In this document: positions 42,414-49,900 of the stretch, piece after piece
Position numbering within the stretch: the first letter of the stretch is position 1
Layout of the letters: every line of letters starts with the position of its first letter
Source of the DNA: Alkalihalophilus marmarensis DSM 21297
GTDB taxonomy: Bacteria > Bacillota > Bacilli > Bacillales > Bacillaceae_D
Assembly (NCBI RefSeq): GCF_000474275.2
Contig: NZ_ATAE01000009.1
Coordinates: 1-64,000, forward strand
DNA: 64,000 bases
Direction of reading: 5' to 3'
The notes under the pieces: generated by a model
Databases searched by the model: none
What the model saw: the letters and a program-made list of their open reading frames with translations, nothing else
What the model was told of the DNA's origin: nothing
Made by a program: the position numbers and the translations under genes

Positions 42414-42602
42414 CTACCAGAAGAAAAGGTTACAGCAACATCTACGTCTATGGCAGCAGCACTTTTTGCAGCAATGGTGATGGCGGCGGTCGTCACGCCT
42501 GTCATCACGACGATCATCGCGTCTATCACAACGATGGTCACGCCTGTCATCACGACGGTCGTCACGTCTATCATGGCATCCACAGTCATAGTGGTAACAC
42601 AT
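42414..42602 (-). CDS. 62-residue Cys/His/Asp/Arg-rich repeat protein, likely coat or metal-binding
   Basis: The ATG is preceded by TTAGGAGGTG at ideal spacing, and a terminator follows the stop, so this frame is the real one of three overlapping frames. The product begins MCYHYDCGCHDRRDD and consists of DRRDDRR-type repeats, then HHHCCKKCCCHRRRCCC and a hydrophobic end. Nine or more cysteines and several histidines point to metal binding or disulfide cross-linking, as in small spore coat proteins. I do not recognise a named family. Confidence 0.7.
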   Translation of the reverse strand: MCYHYDCGCHDRRDDRRDDRRDHRCDRRDDRRDDRRDDRRHHHCCKKCCCHRRRCCCNLFFW

Positions 42603-42694
42603 ATTTACACCTCCTAAAAGAGAGATACTATATTATATAAACTCATATAATAGATGTATCCGCTATTGCTAGAGGTGTGAAAAAAATGTGCTGC

Positions 42695-42823
42695 TTACCA
42701 TAGTGGTTCATCTAGTATTCTTCTCTCATCGGTTGTTTTTTCTCGAAGGTAGTCACGTTTGTCAAAATAGAGAATGGTGCTTATAGTAGCTAGGGATTCT
42801 TTAAATTCGTGTACACTCGCGTC
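42695..42823 (-). other. 42-codon open frame without a normal start
   Basis: The frame encodes DASVHEFKESLATISTILYF and continues with DKRDYLREKTTDERR, ending in DEPLW, a coherent soluble sequence. It has no ATG, GTG or TTG start. GAGGAG lies just upstream, but the GTG codons near it are in another frame that stops after ten codons. It may be a small gene with a frameshift. The rest of 42603-42838 shows nothing. Confidence 0.3.
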
Positions 42824-42838
42824 ACCACTCCTCTTTTT

Positions 42839-43084
42839 CTATTGCTGAGGAGTCTTTCTAACCTTTTCTCGAAGGAATAAAACCACATAAACCGCTACAC
42901 TGCATATGACCATTTTTCTCACGGCCCCAACCGTCACATCGAAATTATGTTCAAGAACATAGACAGTTTCATTTGGGTGCACATACGGTATATAGAAAAA
43001 CACCTCTTCTCCCCTGTACACGTACAATGAAATAACAAGACCGAAAATGATACCGCTAAAGAGAGACAGCCAAATCTTCTTCAT
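42839..43084 (-). CDS. small membrane protein with two helices
   Basis: A protein of 81 residues. Helices lie at about 4-24 and 56-74, with an extracellular loop YRGEEVFFYIPYVHPNETVY between them. The ATG at 43084 has GAAGGGGG upstream. The stop lies directly before the small open frame at 42823. Family not recognised. Confidence 0.6.
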   Translation of the reverse strand: MKKIWLSLFSGIIFGLVISLYVYRGEEVFFYIPYVHPNETVYVLEHNFDVTVGAVRKMVICSVAVYVVLFLREKVRKTPQQ

Positions 43085-43197
43085 CCCCAATCCCCCTTCA
43101 AACGGAATTTTTCAGCCTTTATTTTAATGAACTTTTTCAGTTTACCATCAATAAGTGGAAAATTTAAGAAGAAATGCGCTATTTTAACTTTATGTAT

Positions 43198-43227
43198 TCT
43201 TGAGCAAATAAAAACCGCTCAAGAATG
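43198..43227 (-). terminator. hairpin after the 78-residue Cys-rich gene
   Basis: TTCTTGAGC and GCTCAAGAA pair perfectly around an 11-base loop, just beyond the stop at 43233. The tail is not strongly T-rich. Confidence 0.45.
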
Positions 43228-43232
43228 AAGTG

Positions 43233-43469
43233 TCATTCATTACAAATGACCTGGCAATTACCTGAATCATCACAGACAATGTCGTAGTGAATCGTCTCCC
43301 CACCCTCCGCATAACAAACGAGTATACAAAATGGTCCATTACATATTAGTTCACAATTATCAGGAATGTCTGCAATTGGGATGGTTCTAATGTTTAAAAG
43401 AGACTTAAACTGTTTTACTAGATTACGAATAGTCTTATTACAGCAGCATCTCTTTCTTTTCTTAGACAT
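43233..43469 (-). CDS. 78-residue Cys-rich small protein, possibly spore-associated
   Basis: Starts MSKKRKRCCCNK, then a helical LVKQFKSLLNIRTIPI segment, then a cysteine-rich C-terminal half (CELICNGPFCILVCYAEGG, CDDSGNCQVICN). Ten cysteines occur in 78 residues. The ribosome binding site AGGAGGTGATAG is near perfect. The CCC motif is shared with the neighbouring 62-residue protein. This type of content suggests coat or exosporium morphogenesis, by analogy only. Confidence 0.65.
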   Translation of the reverse strand: MSKKRKRCCCNKTIRNLVKQFKSLLNIRTIPIADIPDNCELICNGPFCILVCYAEGGETIHYDIVCDDSGNCQVICNE

Positions 43470-43586
43470 GACTCTATCACCTCCTCTCTCTTAACCTATG
43501 CATCGCATAAGAGAAAGGTATAGATGTTTTAAAGAAGGATAAACAAAACGGGCAGCCATCTCTCTTACGACTACTAGTAATAGACG

Positions 43587-43622
43587 AAAGAGACCTAATC
43601 ATAGTAGATTTGGTCTCTTTTT
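43587..43622 (+). terminator. orphan terminator-like hairpin
   Basis: AAAGAGACC (43587-43595) pairs with GGTCTCTTT (43612-43620), followed by TT. No plus-strand gene ends here. It may end a short transcript starting in 43480-43580, or be a fossil. Confidence 0.4.
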
Positions 43623-43652
43623 AGAGATTATTATAGGTAAACTGAAAACTTT

Positions 43653-43684
43653 AAAAGACGCAACAGGATCCTGTTGCGTCATAT
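43653..43684 (-). terminator. terminator of the SDR gene
   Basis: A perfect 24-bp palindrome at 43657-43680, centred on GGATCC with arms beginning GACGCAACA, lies just beyond the stop at 43690. TTTTAAAG follows on the minus strand. Confidence 0.7.
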
Positions 43685-43689
43685 CTTTC

Positions 43690-44475
43690 TTATATTTCTT
43701 TCGTCCAATTTTCTGCTTCCTCTTCACGCATTTGCTTTTCTGTTTCCGGAGGGTATACCGTTCTAAATTTATGAGAATCTTTTGGTATGATCTCGACCAT
43801 TTTCGCAATCATTTCTTCAGGGTCAAATTGATCTTCTACACCTTTATCCTTTTCTTTCATCTCATCAAACGGCGAGTAATGGATGCCTTCACGCAGCCAG
43901 TCCCATTTCGCTTCAACCGCACGATCATTAAATCCTGTCGCAAACGGTCCTGGATTAATGGTAGCTACTTGAACACCAAAATAGTCCATTTCCTTTTGTA
44001 ATGACTTAGCGACAGCTTCAAGTGCATGCTTGGTTGATGCATAAAGCCCTGCATAAGGACCTGCCATAGATCCGGCCATGGATGACATAAAGATGATCTT
44101 TCCTTTTCCTTTCTTTACAAACTTTTTCGCCGCAATTTGCGCGGTTTCAAGTGTGCTGAATACATTCACCTCAAACATTTCACGAAAAATAGACATTGGC
44201 ACTTCGCCTAGAGGTCCCCCTTGATTAATTGCTGCATTGGCAACAAAGATATCGAAGTCTCGGCTAGCCATCTTCGCTCTTTCTTCTGGGCAAGTAATGT
44301 CCATTTTGAATACATCGAGCTCCACTCCTGCAGCTTTAGCAGCCTCTCTAAGGGAAGTGACTTGGGAATCAATCTCTACTCCTGCCATGACTTTGTGCCC
44401 GACTTTCGCAAGACCGATAGCGGTTCCTTTGCCAAGTCCTGTGCCAGCTCCTGTGATAAGAATTGATTTTGTCAT
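43690..44475 (-). CDS. short-chain dehydrogenase/reductase
   Basis: A protein of 261 residues. The nucleotide-binding TGAGTGLGKG is near residue 8, NAA near residue 78, and the catalytic YxxxK is YASTKHA with the upstream serine in MSSMAGS. The classic SDR fold uses NAD(P)H on an unknown alcohol or ketone. The C-terminal ~50 residues are highly acidic and unusual (DEMKEKDKGVEDQFDPEE). Start at 44475 with AAGGAGGCGG upstream. Confidence 0.87.
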   Translation of the reverse strand: MTKSILITGAGTGLGKGTAIGLAKVGHKVMAGVEIDSQVTSLREAAKAAGVELDVFKMDITCPEERAKMASRDFDIFVANAAINQGGPLGEVPMSIFREMFEVNVFSTLETAQIAAKKFVKKGKGKIIFMSSMAGSMAGPYAGLYASTKHALEAVAKSLQKEMDYFGVQVATINPGPFATGFNDRAVEAKWDWLREGIHYSPFDEMKEKDKGVEDQFDPEEMIAKMVEIIPKDSHKFRTVYPPETEKQMREEEAENWTKEI

Positions 44476-44564
44476 ATGTACCGCCTCCTTGAAATAGATG
44501 CTATAACCCATCTATTCCCTGGTAAGGAGGAGATAAACGTTTAATGAGATACGTTAGGTTATCA

Positions 44565-44963
44565 TTAATTCGTTCTACTTTTCTTGTTTAAGAACCATAC
44601 GTTCACTTTACCTGCATCACCTAATGTTAGGGGAACTTGATCAACGGATGCATTGTCATTTTGCTCCGAAAAGCCAGCAATGATAACTGCCCTTCCTGAA
44701 CGGTGTCTATGTTATCTAAGGAAGCTTCACCTAATTGTAATTCTTCTAATAGAAACCAGCTCGCCTTGTTTCTGGACAGTAGATACGTTGATGGTCTCAT
44801 TTGCTGAATAAGCGATAGCGATTGTCTCTTCATTAAGTGCAGCTTGAGAAAGAACGCTATCTGGTTGAGTAGGTAACGCGTCCTCCGGTGTTTCACCTGC
44901 TTGCATACAACCAGCTACCATAATAGAAAACACACAGGTTACAAAGAACGTTTTGAGTTTCAT
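44565..44963 (-). pseudogene. degraded lipoprotein gene with two frameshifts
   Basis: The intact N-terminal frame (from 44963) has a signal peptide and lipobox IMVAGC, then a polar region, and stops early. The expected continuation appears in a second frame (ASWFLLEELQLGEASLDNID) and then in a third frame (RAVIIAGFSEQNDNASVD ... VNVWFLNKK), which stops at 44565. The two shifts lie near 44770 and 44702. All three pieces share composition and order, so the ancestral protein had about 130 residues. No family recognised. Confidence 0.6.
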
Positions 44964-44981
44964 TTGAATCACGTCCCAACA

Positions 44982-45518
44982 TCATTTGTTGTTTCTATAT
45001 TCCCAAGACAGCACTCCCATATGTATAAGGTCATGCCATTTGCCTTCCCGGAATAGAACTTCTCGGCTCACACCTTCTTCTTTGAAACCGAGCTTTTTAT
45101 ATAAATGAATAGCCTTTTCATTCATTGAATAAACCTTAAGAGAAATACGATGTAGATTTAACTCATAAAAGGCATAGTCAAGCAATACAGTGAGAGCTTC
45201 TTTAGCGTAACCCTTGCCCCAAAAATCTTTATTGCCAATGTCAATAATATATTCAGCGTTTCTATTTTTCATATCAAGTTGAACTAAAGAAGTGATACCT
45301 ATAGCCTCTCCACTGGAAATGTCAACAATCATATAACTTTTAGAATCAACAGAACCGATAAGAATATGTTGAACAAAGTTCCTAGTTTCCTCGAGTGTAT
45401 AGCTATCTATATAAGGGCTCGTTGTTTTCATTACCTCCACGTCATTCCGCCAGCTGTGATATAACTCAACATCATCTTCTGTTACTTTGTTGAGGTAAAT
45501 TCGTTTTGAACGCAACAT
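44982..45518 (-). CDS. RimJ/RimL-type GNAT acetyltransferase
   Basis: A protein of 178 residues. The fold is typical of acetyltransferase_3: LRSKRIYLNKVTEDDVELYHSW at the start, the acetyl-CoA motif FWGKGYAKEALTVLLDYAF near residue 98, and HLYKKLGFKEEGVSRE. Related proteins acetylate ribosomal proteins, antibiotics or spermidine. It starts 1 base after the preceding membrane protein gene, so they are cotranscribed. GGAGG precedes the ATG. Confidence 0.87.
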   Translation of the reverse strand: MLRSKRIYLNKVTEDDVELYHSWRNDVEVMKTTSPYIDSYTLEETRNFVQHILIGSVDSKSYMIVDISSGEAIGITSLVQLDMKNRNAEYIIDIGNKDFWGKGYAKEALTVLLDYAFYELNLHRISLKVYSMNEKAIHLYKKLGFKEEGVSREVLFREGKWHDLIHMGVLSWEYRNNK

Positions 45519-45519
45519 G

Positions 45520-46248
45520 CTATTCCTCCACTCTTTTAGGTATTAATGAACTTCCCTTTATAAATGAAATACTTAGGATCGTAAGCCAGACAAAGAAAAG
45601 AATCCCAATGACTTCTGTTATATCGTGCACCACTTGGCTTCCTTGCATTAAGAAGTACCATGCAAAGAAATAACCTACAATTAGTAACCCTCCAACACTA
45701 TAACCAAATAGCCTAAACCGATATGAAAAACCTATAATTTTAAGGCCTTGAGAATGTAAAATGATCCATATACCAATCAAAAAGTTAGCTAATATGTAGA
45801 TGCTTGTCGATAAACCACCTTCCATCATTGACCACTCTATGAGAAGGGCTGCAAATTGTTTAGTGGTTTCATCTACTGCTTGACTGTATAACTTGATGGC
45901 ATAACTAACAGCAGCGGCTTGTAGAATGAATGATAAGGCATACAGGATAAACCCAGCACTGCCACATATAAGAGCGATAAGATTGTTCATTTGAAAAGAA
46001 CGAGTCCCACTGCACAAGTGGTATATTCCGATTGGTATGACTGCACTAATTAAAAGAATAATAGCCTTCGAGCCATGGTCAAAGCCAAAATATCCTGGAA
46101 ACTGACTATAATAGTCAAGCACAGAGAGGGAAAGTCTAGAGTCTTGTTCAATAGTAATAGGATTCTGTATCTGAAAAATAAGGTTTACTACCATCCACGT
46201 AACGAATCCTGCTACGTGGAATAATCCAATCCAACCAATAATCCTCAA
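45520..46248 (-). CDS. seven-helix membrane protein, unknown function
   Basis: A protein of 242 residues with about seven predicted membrane helices and no charged motif in the helices. It begins MRIIGWIGLFHVAGFVTWMV and ends in a basic-acidic tail. The start is TTG with GAGGTGAG upstream. It forms a two-gene unit with the acetyltransferase gene. I do not recognise the family (some resemblance to DUF4386-like proteins). Confidence 0.6.
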   Translation of the reverse strand: MRIIGWIGLFHVAGFVTWMVVNLIFQIQNPITIEQDSRLSLSVLDYYSQFPGYFGFDHGSKAIILLISAVIPIGIYHLCSGTRSFQMNNLIALICGSAGFILYALSFILQAAAVSYAIKLYSQAVDETTKQFAALLIEWSMMEGGLSTSIYILANFLIGIWIILHSQGLKIIGFSYRFRLFGYSVGGLLIVGYFFAWYFLMQGSQVVHDITEVIGILFFVWLTILSISFIKGSSLIPKRVEE

Positions 46249-46410
46249 TGATGCTCACCTCTTCAATATGTATGAAATAATCTCACTTTCTTTATATTAG
46301 CAGATTAGAATGACGGTTTGGGAATTTATACCTGGTTTTGCTTGATTTTATATGATTTGAAAGTCATTAATTAAAATAGAGAACAATTTATAGTAAAAGG
46401 AGAGGTGCAA

Positions 46411-46686
46411 ATGTACAGAATAACTGTAATATCAGTGCATATCCTTATTATTTTGTTTGCTACCATGATCGGTATAGCAGGAATCTACAACCCCTCAGCT
46501 TCTGATCCTAACCGTACGTTTGAAACGTGGATCGCTGCCATTCTTATATTTGATGTATTTGTTATCCTATCCGCCTATGTCCTTCTTAAGGTAAGAAATG
46601 GATGGTTATTTGCACTGTTTGTGTTCAGTTTATTAGGGTTGTTTTATGTCCTGCCATTAATATCGCTTTATATCGAGGGGGTATAA
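46411..46686 (+). CDS. small membrane protein with three helices
   Basis: A protein of 91 residues with helices at about 3-24, 38-58 and 62-85 and a short extracellular loop NPSASDPNRTFET. The ATG at 46411 has GGAGAGGTG upstream. It may be cotranscribed with the next small membrane protein gene, 75 bases away. Unknown family. Confidence 0.6.
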   Translation: MYRITVISVHILIILFATMIGIAGIYNPSASDPNRTFETWIAAILIFDVFVILSAYVLLKVRNGWLFALFVFSLLGLFYVLPLISLYIEGV

Positions 46687-46773
46687 CTTTCTTTTTTTGA
46701 TTGGTGATTATGGATTTTTGTGGTAATGTGAAATGGAATCTTCTGTACTGGAGGAGTTTTTATTTCTTCTTAT

Positions 46774-47097
46774 ATGTTTTTCACCATACTCTATAGTTTT
46801 ATCGGTATATTATCATTTAAAGAATACAGAAAGCGAAGTCCTGAGGAGAAAAAAGAATTTGTTTCTGATCTAAAGCAACCAAGGGTGATTACATTTGTAA
46901 TTGGTTCGGCAATAGCTTATGCCGGCTTTATTATTCGGAGCCCTTATGCTGTCATCAGTGGCTTTTTTTTCGTTTTAATTAGCTTCATGATTATGACTCA
47001 TAATAGAAAGCAACCAAAGGAAGCTCTAAAATGGTTCCTTTTATCGGTTTTGATTTGCATATATCTTTTGTTTTATTTTTATCTGACTTTCTTATAA
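46774..47097 (+). CDS. small membrane protein, possible ATT start at 46762
   Basis: A protein of 107 residues with three helices (about 1-14, 39-70 and 86-105) and a basic cytoplasmic loop with KEYRKRSPEEKKEF. The strong ribosome binding site GGAGGAG (46750-46756) is 17 nt from the ATG at 46774, too far, but 5 nt (7 from GGAGG) from an in-frame ATT at 46762. Initiation at ATT would add four residues (ISSY). Unknown family. Confidence 0.6.
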   Translation: MFFTILYSFIGILSFKEYRKRSPEEKKEFVSDLKQPRVITFVIGSAIAYAGFIIRSPYAVISGFFFVLISFMIMTHNRKQPKEALKWFLLSVLICIYLLFYFYLTFL

Positions 47098-47116
47098 GAT
47101 AATTTTAATCACTATT

Positions 47117-47146
47117 TAAAAAAGCTTGGATTATCCAAGCTTTCTT
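47117..47146. terminator. bidirectional terminator
   Basis: AAAGCTTGGA and TCCAAGCTTT flank TTA, with A-run before and TTTC after. It is shared by the convergent genes ending at 47097 and 47157. Confidence 0.8.
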
Positions 47147-47156
47147 TCTAGGTCCA

Positions 47157-47594
47157 TCAAACCTTCAACATATTCTGCTCATCGAATTCCCACATTTCAC
47201 CGTAAGCGACTTCCCAATAATAGCCGTCTAGGTCTTGAAAATAACCACCGTACCCTCCCCAATCCGTTGGTGCTGCTTCTTTTACGACAGTTGCACCAGC
47301 TTGTTTAACTTGGGAGAGTATCTTGTCTACTTCATCTTTTGATTTGGTATTGTACGCAAAAGTAATCCCCTGAAATCCTCCTTGGTTGAAGGCAGGAGGT
47401 TGTTTTTTATTAATATCTTGTGCAAGATGTTCTATTGGATAAAGTGATATTTTTGAGCCTTCATTTTTGAAAAATACAATATCAGGGCTATCAGGATCGC
47501 CTACTACTGTGGTCTCGAAACCAATTTTTTTATAGAAGTCATGCGCTTTGGATATATCTTTTGTCCCTAAAGTAATCAGGTTAACTCGGTTCAT
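47157..47594 (-). CDS. VOC (glyoxalase/bleomycin resistance) superfamily protein
   Basis: A protein of 145 residues with two beta-alpha-beta-beta-beta units. Family signatures include LITLGTKDISKAHDFYKKIGFE at the start and GGYGGYFQDLDGYYWEVAY near the C-terminus, where the glutamate is a metal ligand. The substrate is unknown. GAGGAGTG precedes the ATG. Confidence 0.85.
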   Translation of the reverse strand: MNRVNLITLGTKDISKAHDFYKKIGFETTVVGDPDSPDIVFFKNEGSKISLYPIEHLAQDINKKQPPAFNQGGFQGITFAYNTKSKDEVDKILSQVKQAGATVVKEAAPTDWGGYGGYFQDLDGYYWEVAYGEMWEFDEQNMLKV

Positions 47595-47623
47595 CTTTTA
47601 CACTCCTCATTTAATAAATGTAA

Positions 47624-47956
47624 CTACCAAACTTCTTTCGCCCTGTCTAGGTTGTTCACTGTGATCAGATTACGCTGCATCTGCGGTGGACATTTTAAAT
47701 TATGTTCCTTGATTTTTACATTAATCAGTTCAAGGTCACTTGCACTCCTGCATGTATGAATTAAAGCTGCTATCTCCTTTTGCAGCTTTAACCAATGAGG
47801 CACATATCCTGCATCTTTTGCGATCTTCTGAAAATGCTGAAAAGTATCACGTTTCATATAGTTTGAGGATAAAGGCTGCCCCTTACCCTTTAAAGTATCC
47901 TTCTCGCCTTTCTCTTCTAATATGTCACCAATAATGTCGTTATACGGTCGATCCAT
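47624..47956 (-). CDS. DnaJ-related DUF1992 protein
   Basis: A protein of 110 residues. The blocks DRPYNDIIGDILEEKGEKDTLKGKGQPL and AGYVPHWLKLQKEIA match DUF1992 proteins, which are annotated as DnaJ family homologues although they lack the J-domain HPD motif. The function is unknown. GGGAGG precedes the ATG. It lies 29 bases upstream of the VOC gene on the same strand. Confidence 0.8.
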   Translation of the reverse strand: MDRPYNDIIGDILEEKGEKDTLKGKGQPLSSNYMKRDTFQHFQKIAKDAGYVPHWLKLQKEIAALIHTCRSASDLELINVKIKEHNLKCPPQMQRNLITVNNLDRAKEVW

Positions 47957-48054
47957 CTCAATCCTCCCTTCATAAAATCCTATAAAATATATTTCGAGAA
48001 TCCATTGAAAAAAGCCTTCTTAAAAAGAAGACTTCAAGAATTGTTCATAAACGA

Positions 48055-48312
48055 TTATAAGAGGGCTGCTTGAACCACTAATGAAACATAGAAGAACGTA
48101 GCGCCTAAGGTGACGAAAAAACCAAATAGGAAGTGTTTATAATAAAACTGTATAAATACTCCAATCAACCAAACTAGAAATGGAATCATAAAATAGAGTC
48201 GATAGGTAGGTTCATCCGTTTCAGCTATACCAGGCCCGCTCATCCATAGGGAAAATAATAAAACAAAAGCACCCGAAAAAATCAGCCAGAGGATATTTAA
48301 ACCTCTTTTCAC
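48055..48312 (-). CDS. small membrane protein with three helices
   Basis: A protein of 85 residues with helices at about 6-26, 39-57 and 61-84 and an extracellular GPGIAETDEPTYRL loop. The start is GTG with AAGGGAGGTGG upstream, an excellent site. It resembles small DUF3923-like membrane proteins, but I am not confident. Single-gene unit. Confidence 0.6.
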   Translation of the reverse strand: MKRGLNILWLIFSGAFVLLFSLWMSGPGIAETDEPTYRLYFMIPFLVWLIGVFIQFYYKHFLFGFFVTLGATFFYVSLVVQAALL

Positions 48313-48424
48313 TTCCCCACCTCCCTTATAATGTATTAACTAAATTTATATGTAGTTGCTGCTTGACTCATGTATGAGCCAGTAATCCCTCAGATTCGGT
48401 ATGGTTATGAATTTAAACGATAGT

Positions 48425-48805
48425 TTATCTAAAAAATGACTCTAAGATTTTCATATCAAAGTCTTCCACTATATAATCTTCTAAATTGACACTGGCCGTA
48501 TAGTTACTGTAGATCGTAAACTCGATACGCGGCTCTCTTAAATAAATAATGTATATCTTATCAGCTTCAATCCCTGCCACTTGCTTTGTTTTCTTTAAAG
48601 TCATATTTGAGAAATGATCGAACAGCTCTTCTTTCGTCTCGCTGTCTTCAACCTCAATTCGTTCATTTGCGTCCAGTTCCCAAATTTCAATGGAATCTAC
48701 ATCTCCCTTATCAAATTCAATTAACTCGTCAAGCGTTGTAGTTGTGCTACATCCTGCTAAGAGTGAAATAACCACACATGTGTATAGGAAGAACTTAATT
48801 TTCAA
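48425..48805 (-). CDS. small lipoprotein
   Basis: A protein of 126 residues. The signal peptide MKIKFFLYTCVVISLLAGC ends in a lipobox with the lipidated cysteine at residue 19. The mature part is acidic and may form a small alpha/beta domain (DSIEIWELDANERIEV, DKIYIIYLREPRIEFTIY). I chose the TTG at 48805, 7 nt from GGGAGG; two ATG codons (48811, 48829) are in frame, but one touches that site and the other precedes it. It follows the gene at 48843 on the same strand. Confidence 0.65.
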   Translation of the reverse strand: MKIKFFLYTCVVISLLAGCSTTTTLDELIEFDKGDVDSIEIWELDANERIEVEDSETKEELFDHFSNMTLKKTKQVAGIEADKIYIIYLREPRIEFTIYSNYTASVNLEDYIVEDFDMKILESFFR

Positions 48806-48842
48806 TAACATCCCTCCCAAGCAGCCCATTCTATCTATTACT

Positions 48843-49505
48843 TCAGTCTATAATTTCTAGATTAAATAATTCCTTTTCGGTGTTATCTAAAACCTTATGT
48901 AGGTGCTGCTTGACTAATTCGTTGACTTCCTTCTGATTTAATTGCTGTTCATTTAGAAAGACTTCTAGATTTGCTGCTTCGTTTTCCAGCTCATTTTGCA
49001 GCTTAGGAATAATTATATCCATTAAATAATAACCTATAGAAAAAAATTGGGACTCAAATTCTACATCAGTTGTATTTGAATGAATTTGCTGTAAATGTCT
49101 AATCGACTCAGCCTCTAATGTAACGGGCTTCAAAAGTATATTAGTAGAGTAATCGTCGGTTAGCTGCAAAGGAATTACATCTTCATAGGGAAATTCAATA
49201 AAAAGGATTAAATCATCATCAGTAGTCAGAAGAACAGGATTTTCGTAGGAATGCTCTAAGATTTCATTTGAACCAGTAATGACAGTCATATGATCATGCA
49301 GCCAAGCTTGTGAATATTGATTTGAAATGAACATTTGTGTAGGGATCATAATGATTAGGAAGACAATAGAGACCATCCATTTGTTTAGTTCAATTCTAAA
49401 TATTTTAAGAAATAATACAGTCAACACTGTACAAAGTAGGGTGAATATTGTCTTCGAGGGTATGTTTAATAGGGTATATACCCACTCTGGAATAATGAAT
49501 GTCAA
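48843..49505 (-). CDS. membrane-anchored protein, unknown function
   Basis: A protein of 220 residues with two or three N-terminal helices (about 5-35 and 43-62), then an acidic extracytoplasmic domain and a helical C-terminus rich in Glu, Gln and Asn (LQNELENEAANLEVFLNEQQ). Start TTG with GGAGAAAAG upstream. It probably forms a unit with the lipoprotein gene that starts 37 bases later. No family recognised. Confidence 0.55.
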   Translation of the reverse strand: MTFIIPEWVYTLLNIPSKTIFTLLCTVLTVLFLKIFRIELNKWMVSIVFLIIMIPTQMFISNQYSQAWLHDHMTVITGSNEILEHSYENPVLLTTDDDLILFIEFPYEDVIPLQLTDDYSTNILLKPVTLEAESIRHLQQIHSNTTDVEFESQFFSIGYYLMDIIIPKLQNELENEAANLEVFLNEQQLNQKEVNELVKQHLHKVLDNTEKELFNLEIID

Positions 49506-49650
49506 CGCTTTTCTCCTTCTATTAGAGTAATGACTCTATCATCATAGCATATTAACCTTCCATAATTAAGTTTTATATACACTAAATACCAAATGGAAAT
49601 GAAGATGCGCCGCCCTTACTGACTCCTCGCCCATAGTTGCTGTCATTTCA

Positions 49651-49825
49651 ATTGTTTCTTTTCCTCTCATTTATGCGTCGATTTGAAAAGGTTATTGTTC
49701 TGCTCTCTCATGTAATAGCGTCGGTTGCAAGTTTATTTGCGTCAATCTCTTCGTATTGCGTCACTTCATGCTGGATATGCGCCGGTGCTGAGAACTATTG
49801 TATAGATTGAACCAATAATTGCGCC
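49651..49825 (+). repeat. nine-unit 21-bp phased octamer element, copy 4
   Basis: Units start at 49651, 49672, 49694, 49715, 49736, 49755, 49776, 49797 and 49818. One step is 22 bp (units 2 to 3) and one 19 bp (units 5 to 6); the rest are 21 bp. Unit 2 is TATGCGTC, unit 4 ATAGCGTC followed by GGTTGCAAG, unit 8 ATTGTATA. Confidence 0.9.
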
Positions 49826-49865
49826 GGTTCGCCATCCCGCACTCTCCTCCCCGCTTCAAGCACAT

Positions 49866-49891
49866 AAAAAAAGCTGCCCAAAGGACAGCTT
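49866..49891 (-). terminator. terminator of the first CNNM/CBS gene
   Basis: AAGCTGCCC pairs with GGACAGCTT across AAA, with one mismatch. TTTTTTTATG follows on the minus strand. Confidence 0.7.
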
Positions 49892-49900
49892 CTCTTTCAT

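Noticed and set aside
42392-42617. Ala/Val/Thr-rich proteins in two other frames across the Cys/His-rich gene
   Set aside because: They are mirror products of the simple repeats; only the minus-strand frame from 42602 has a proper ribosome binding site and terminator.
43657-43680. 24-bp palindrome as an operator or attachment site
   Set aside because: It lies just beyond the SDR stop codon and is followed by T residues, so it is the terminator.
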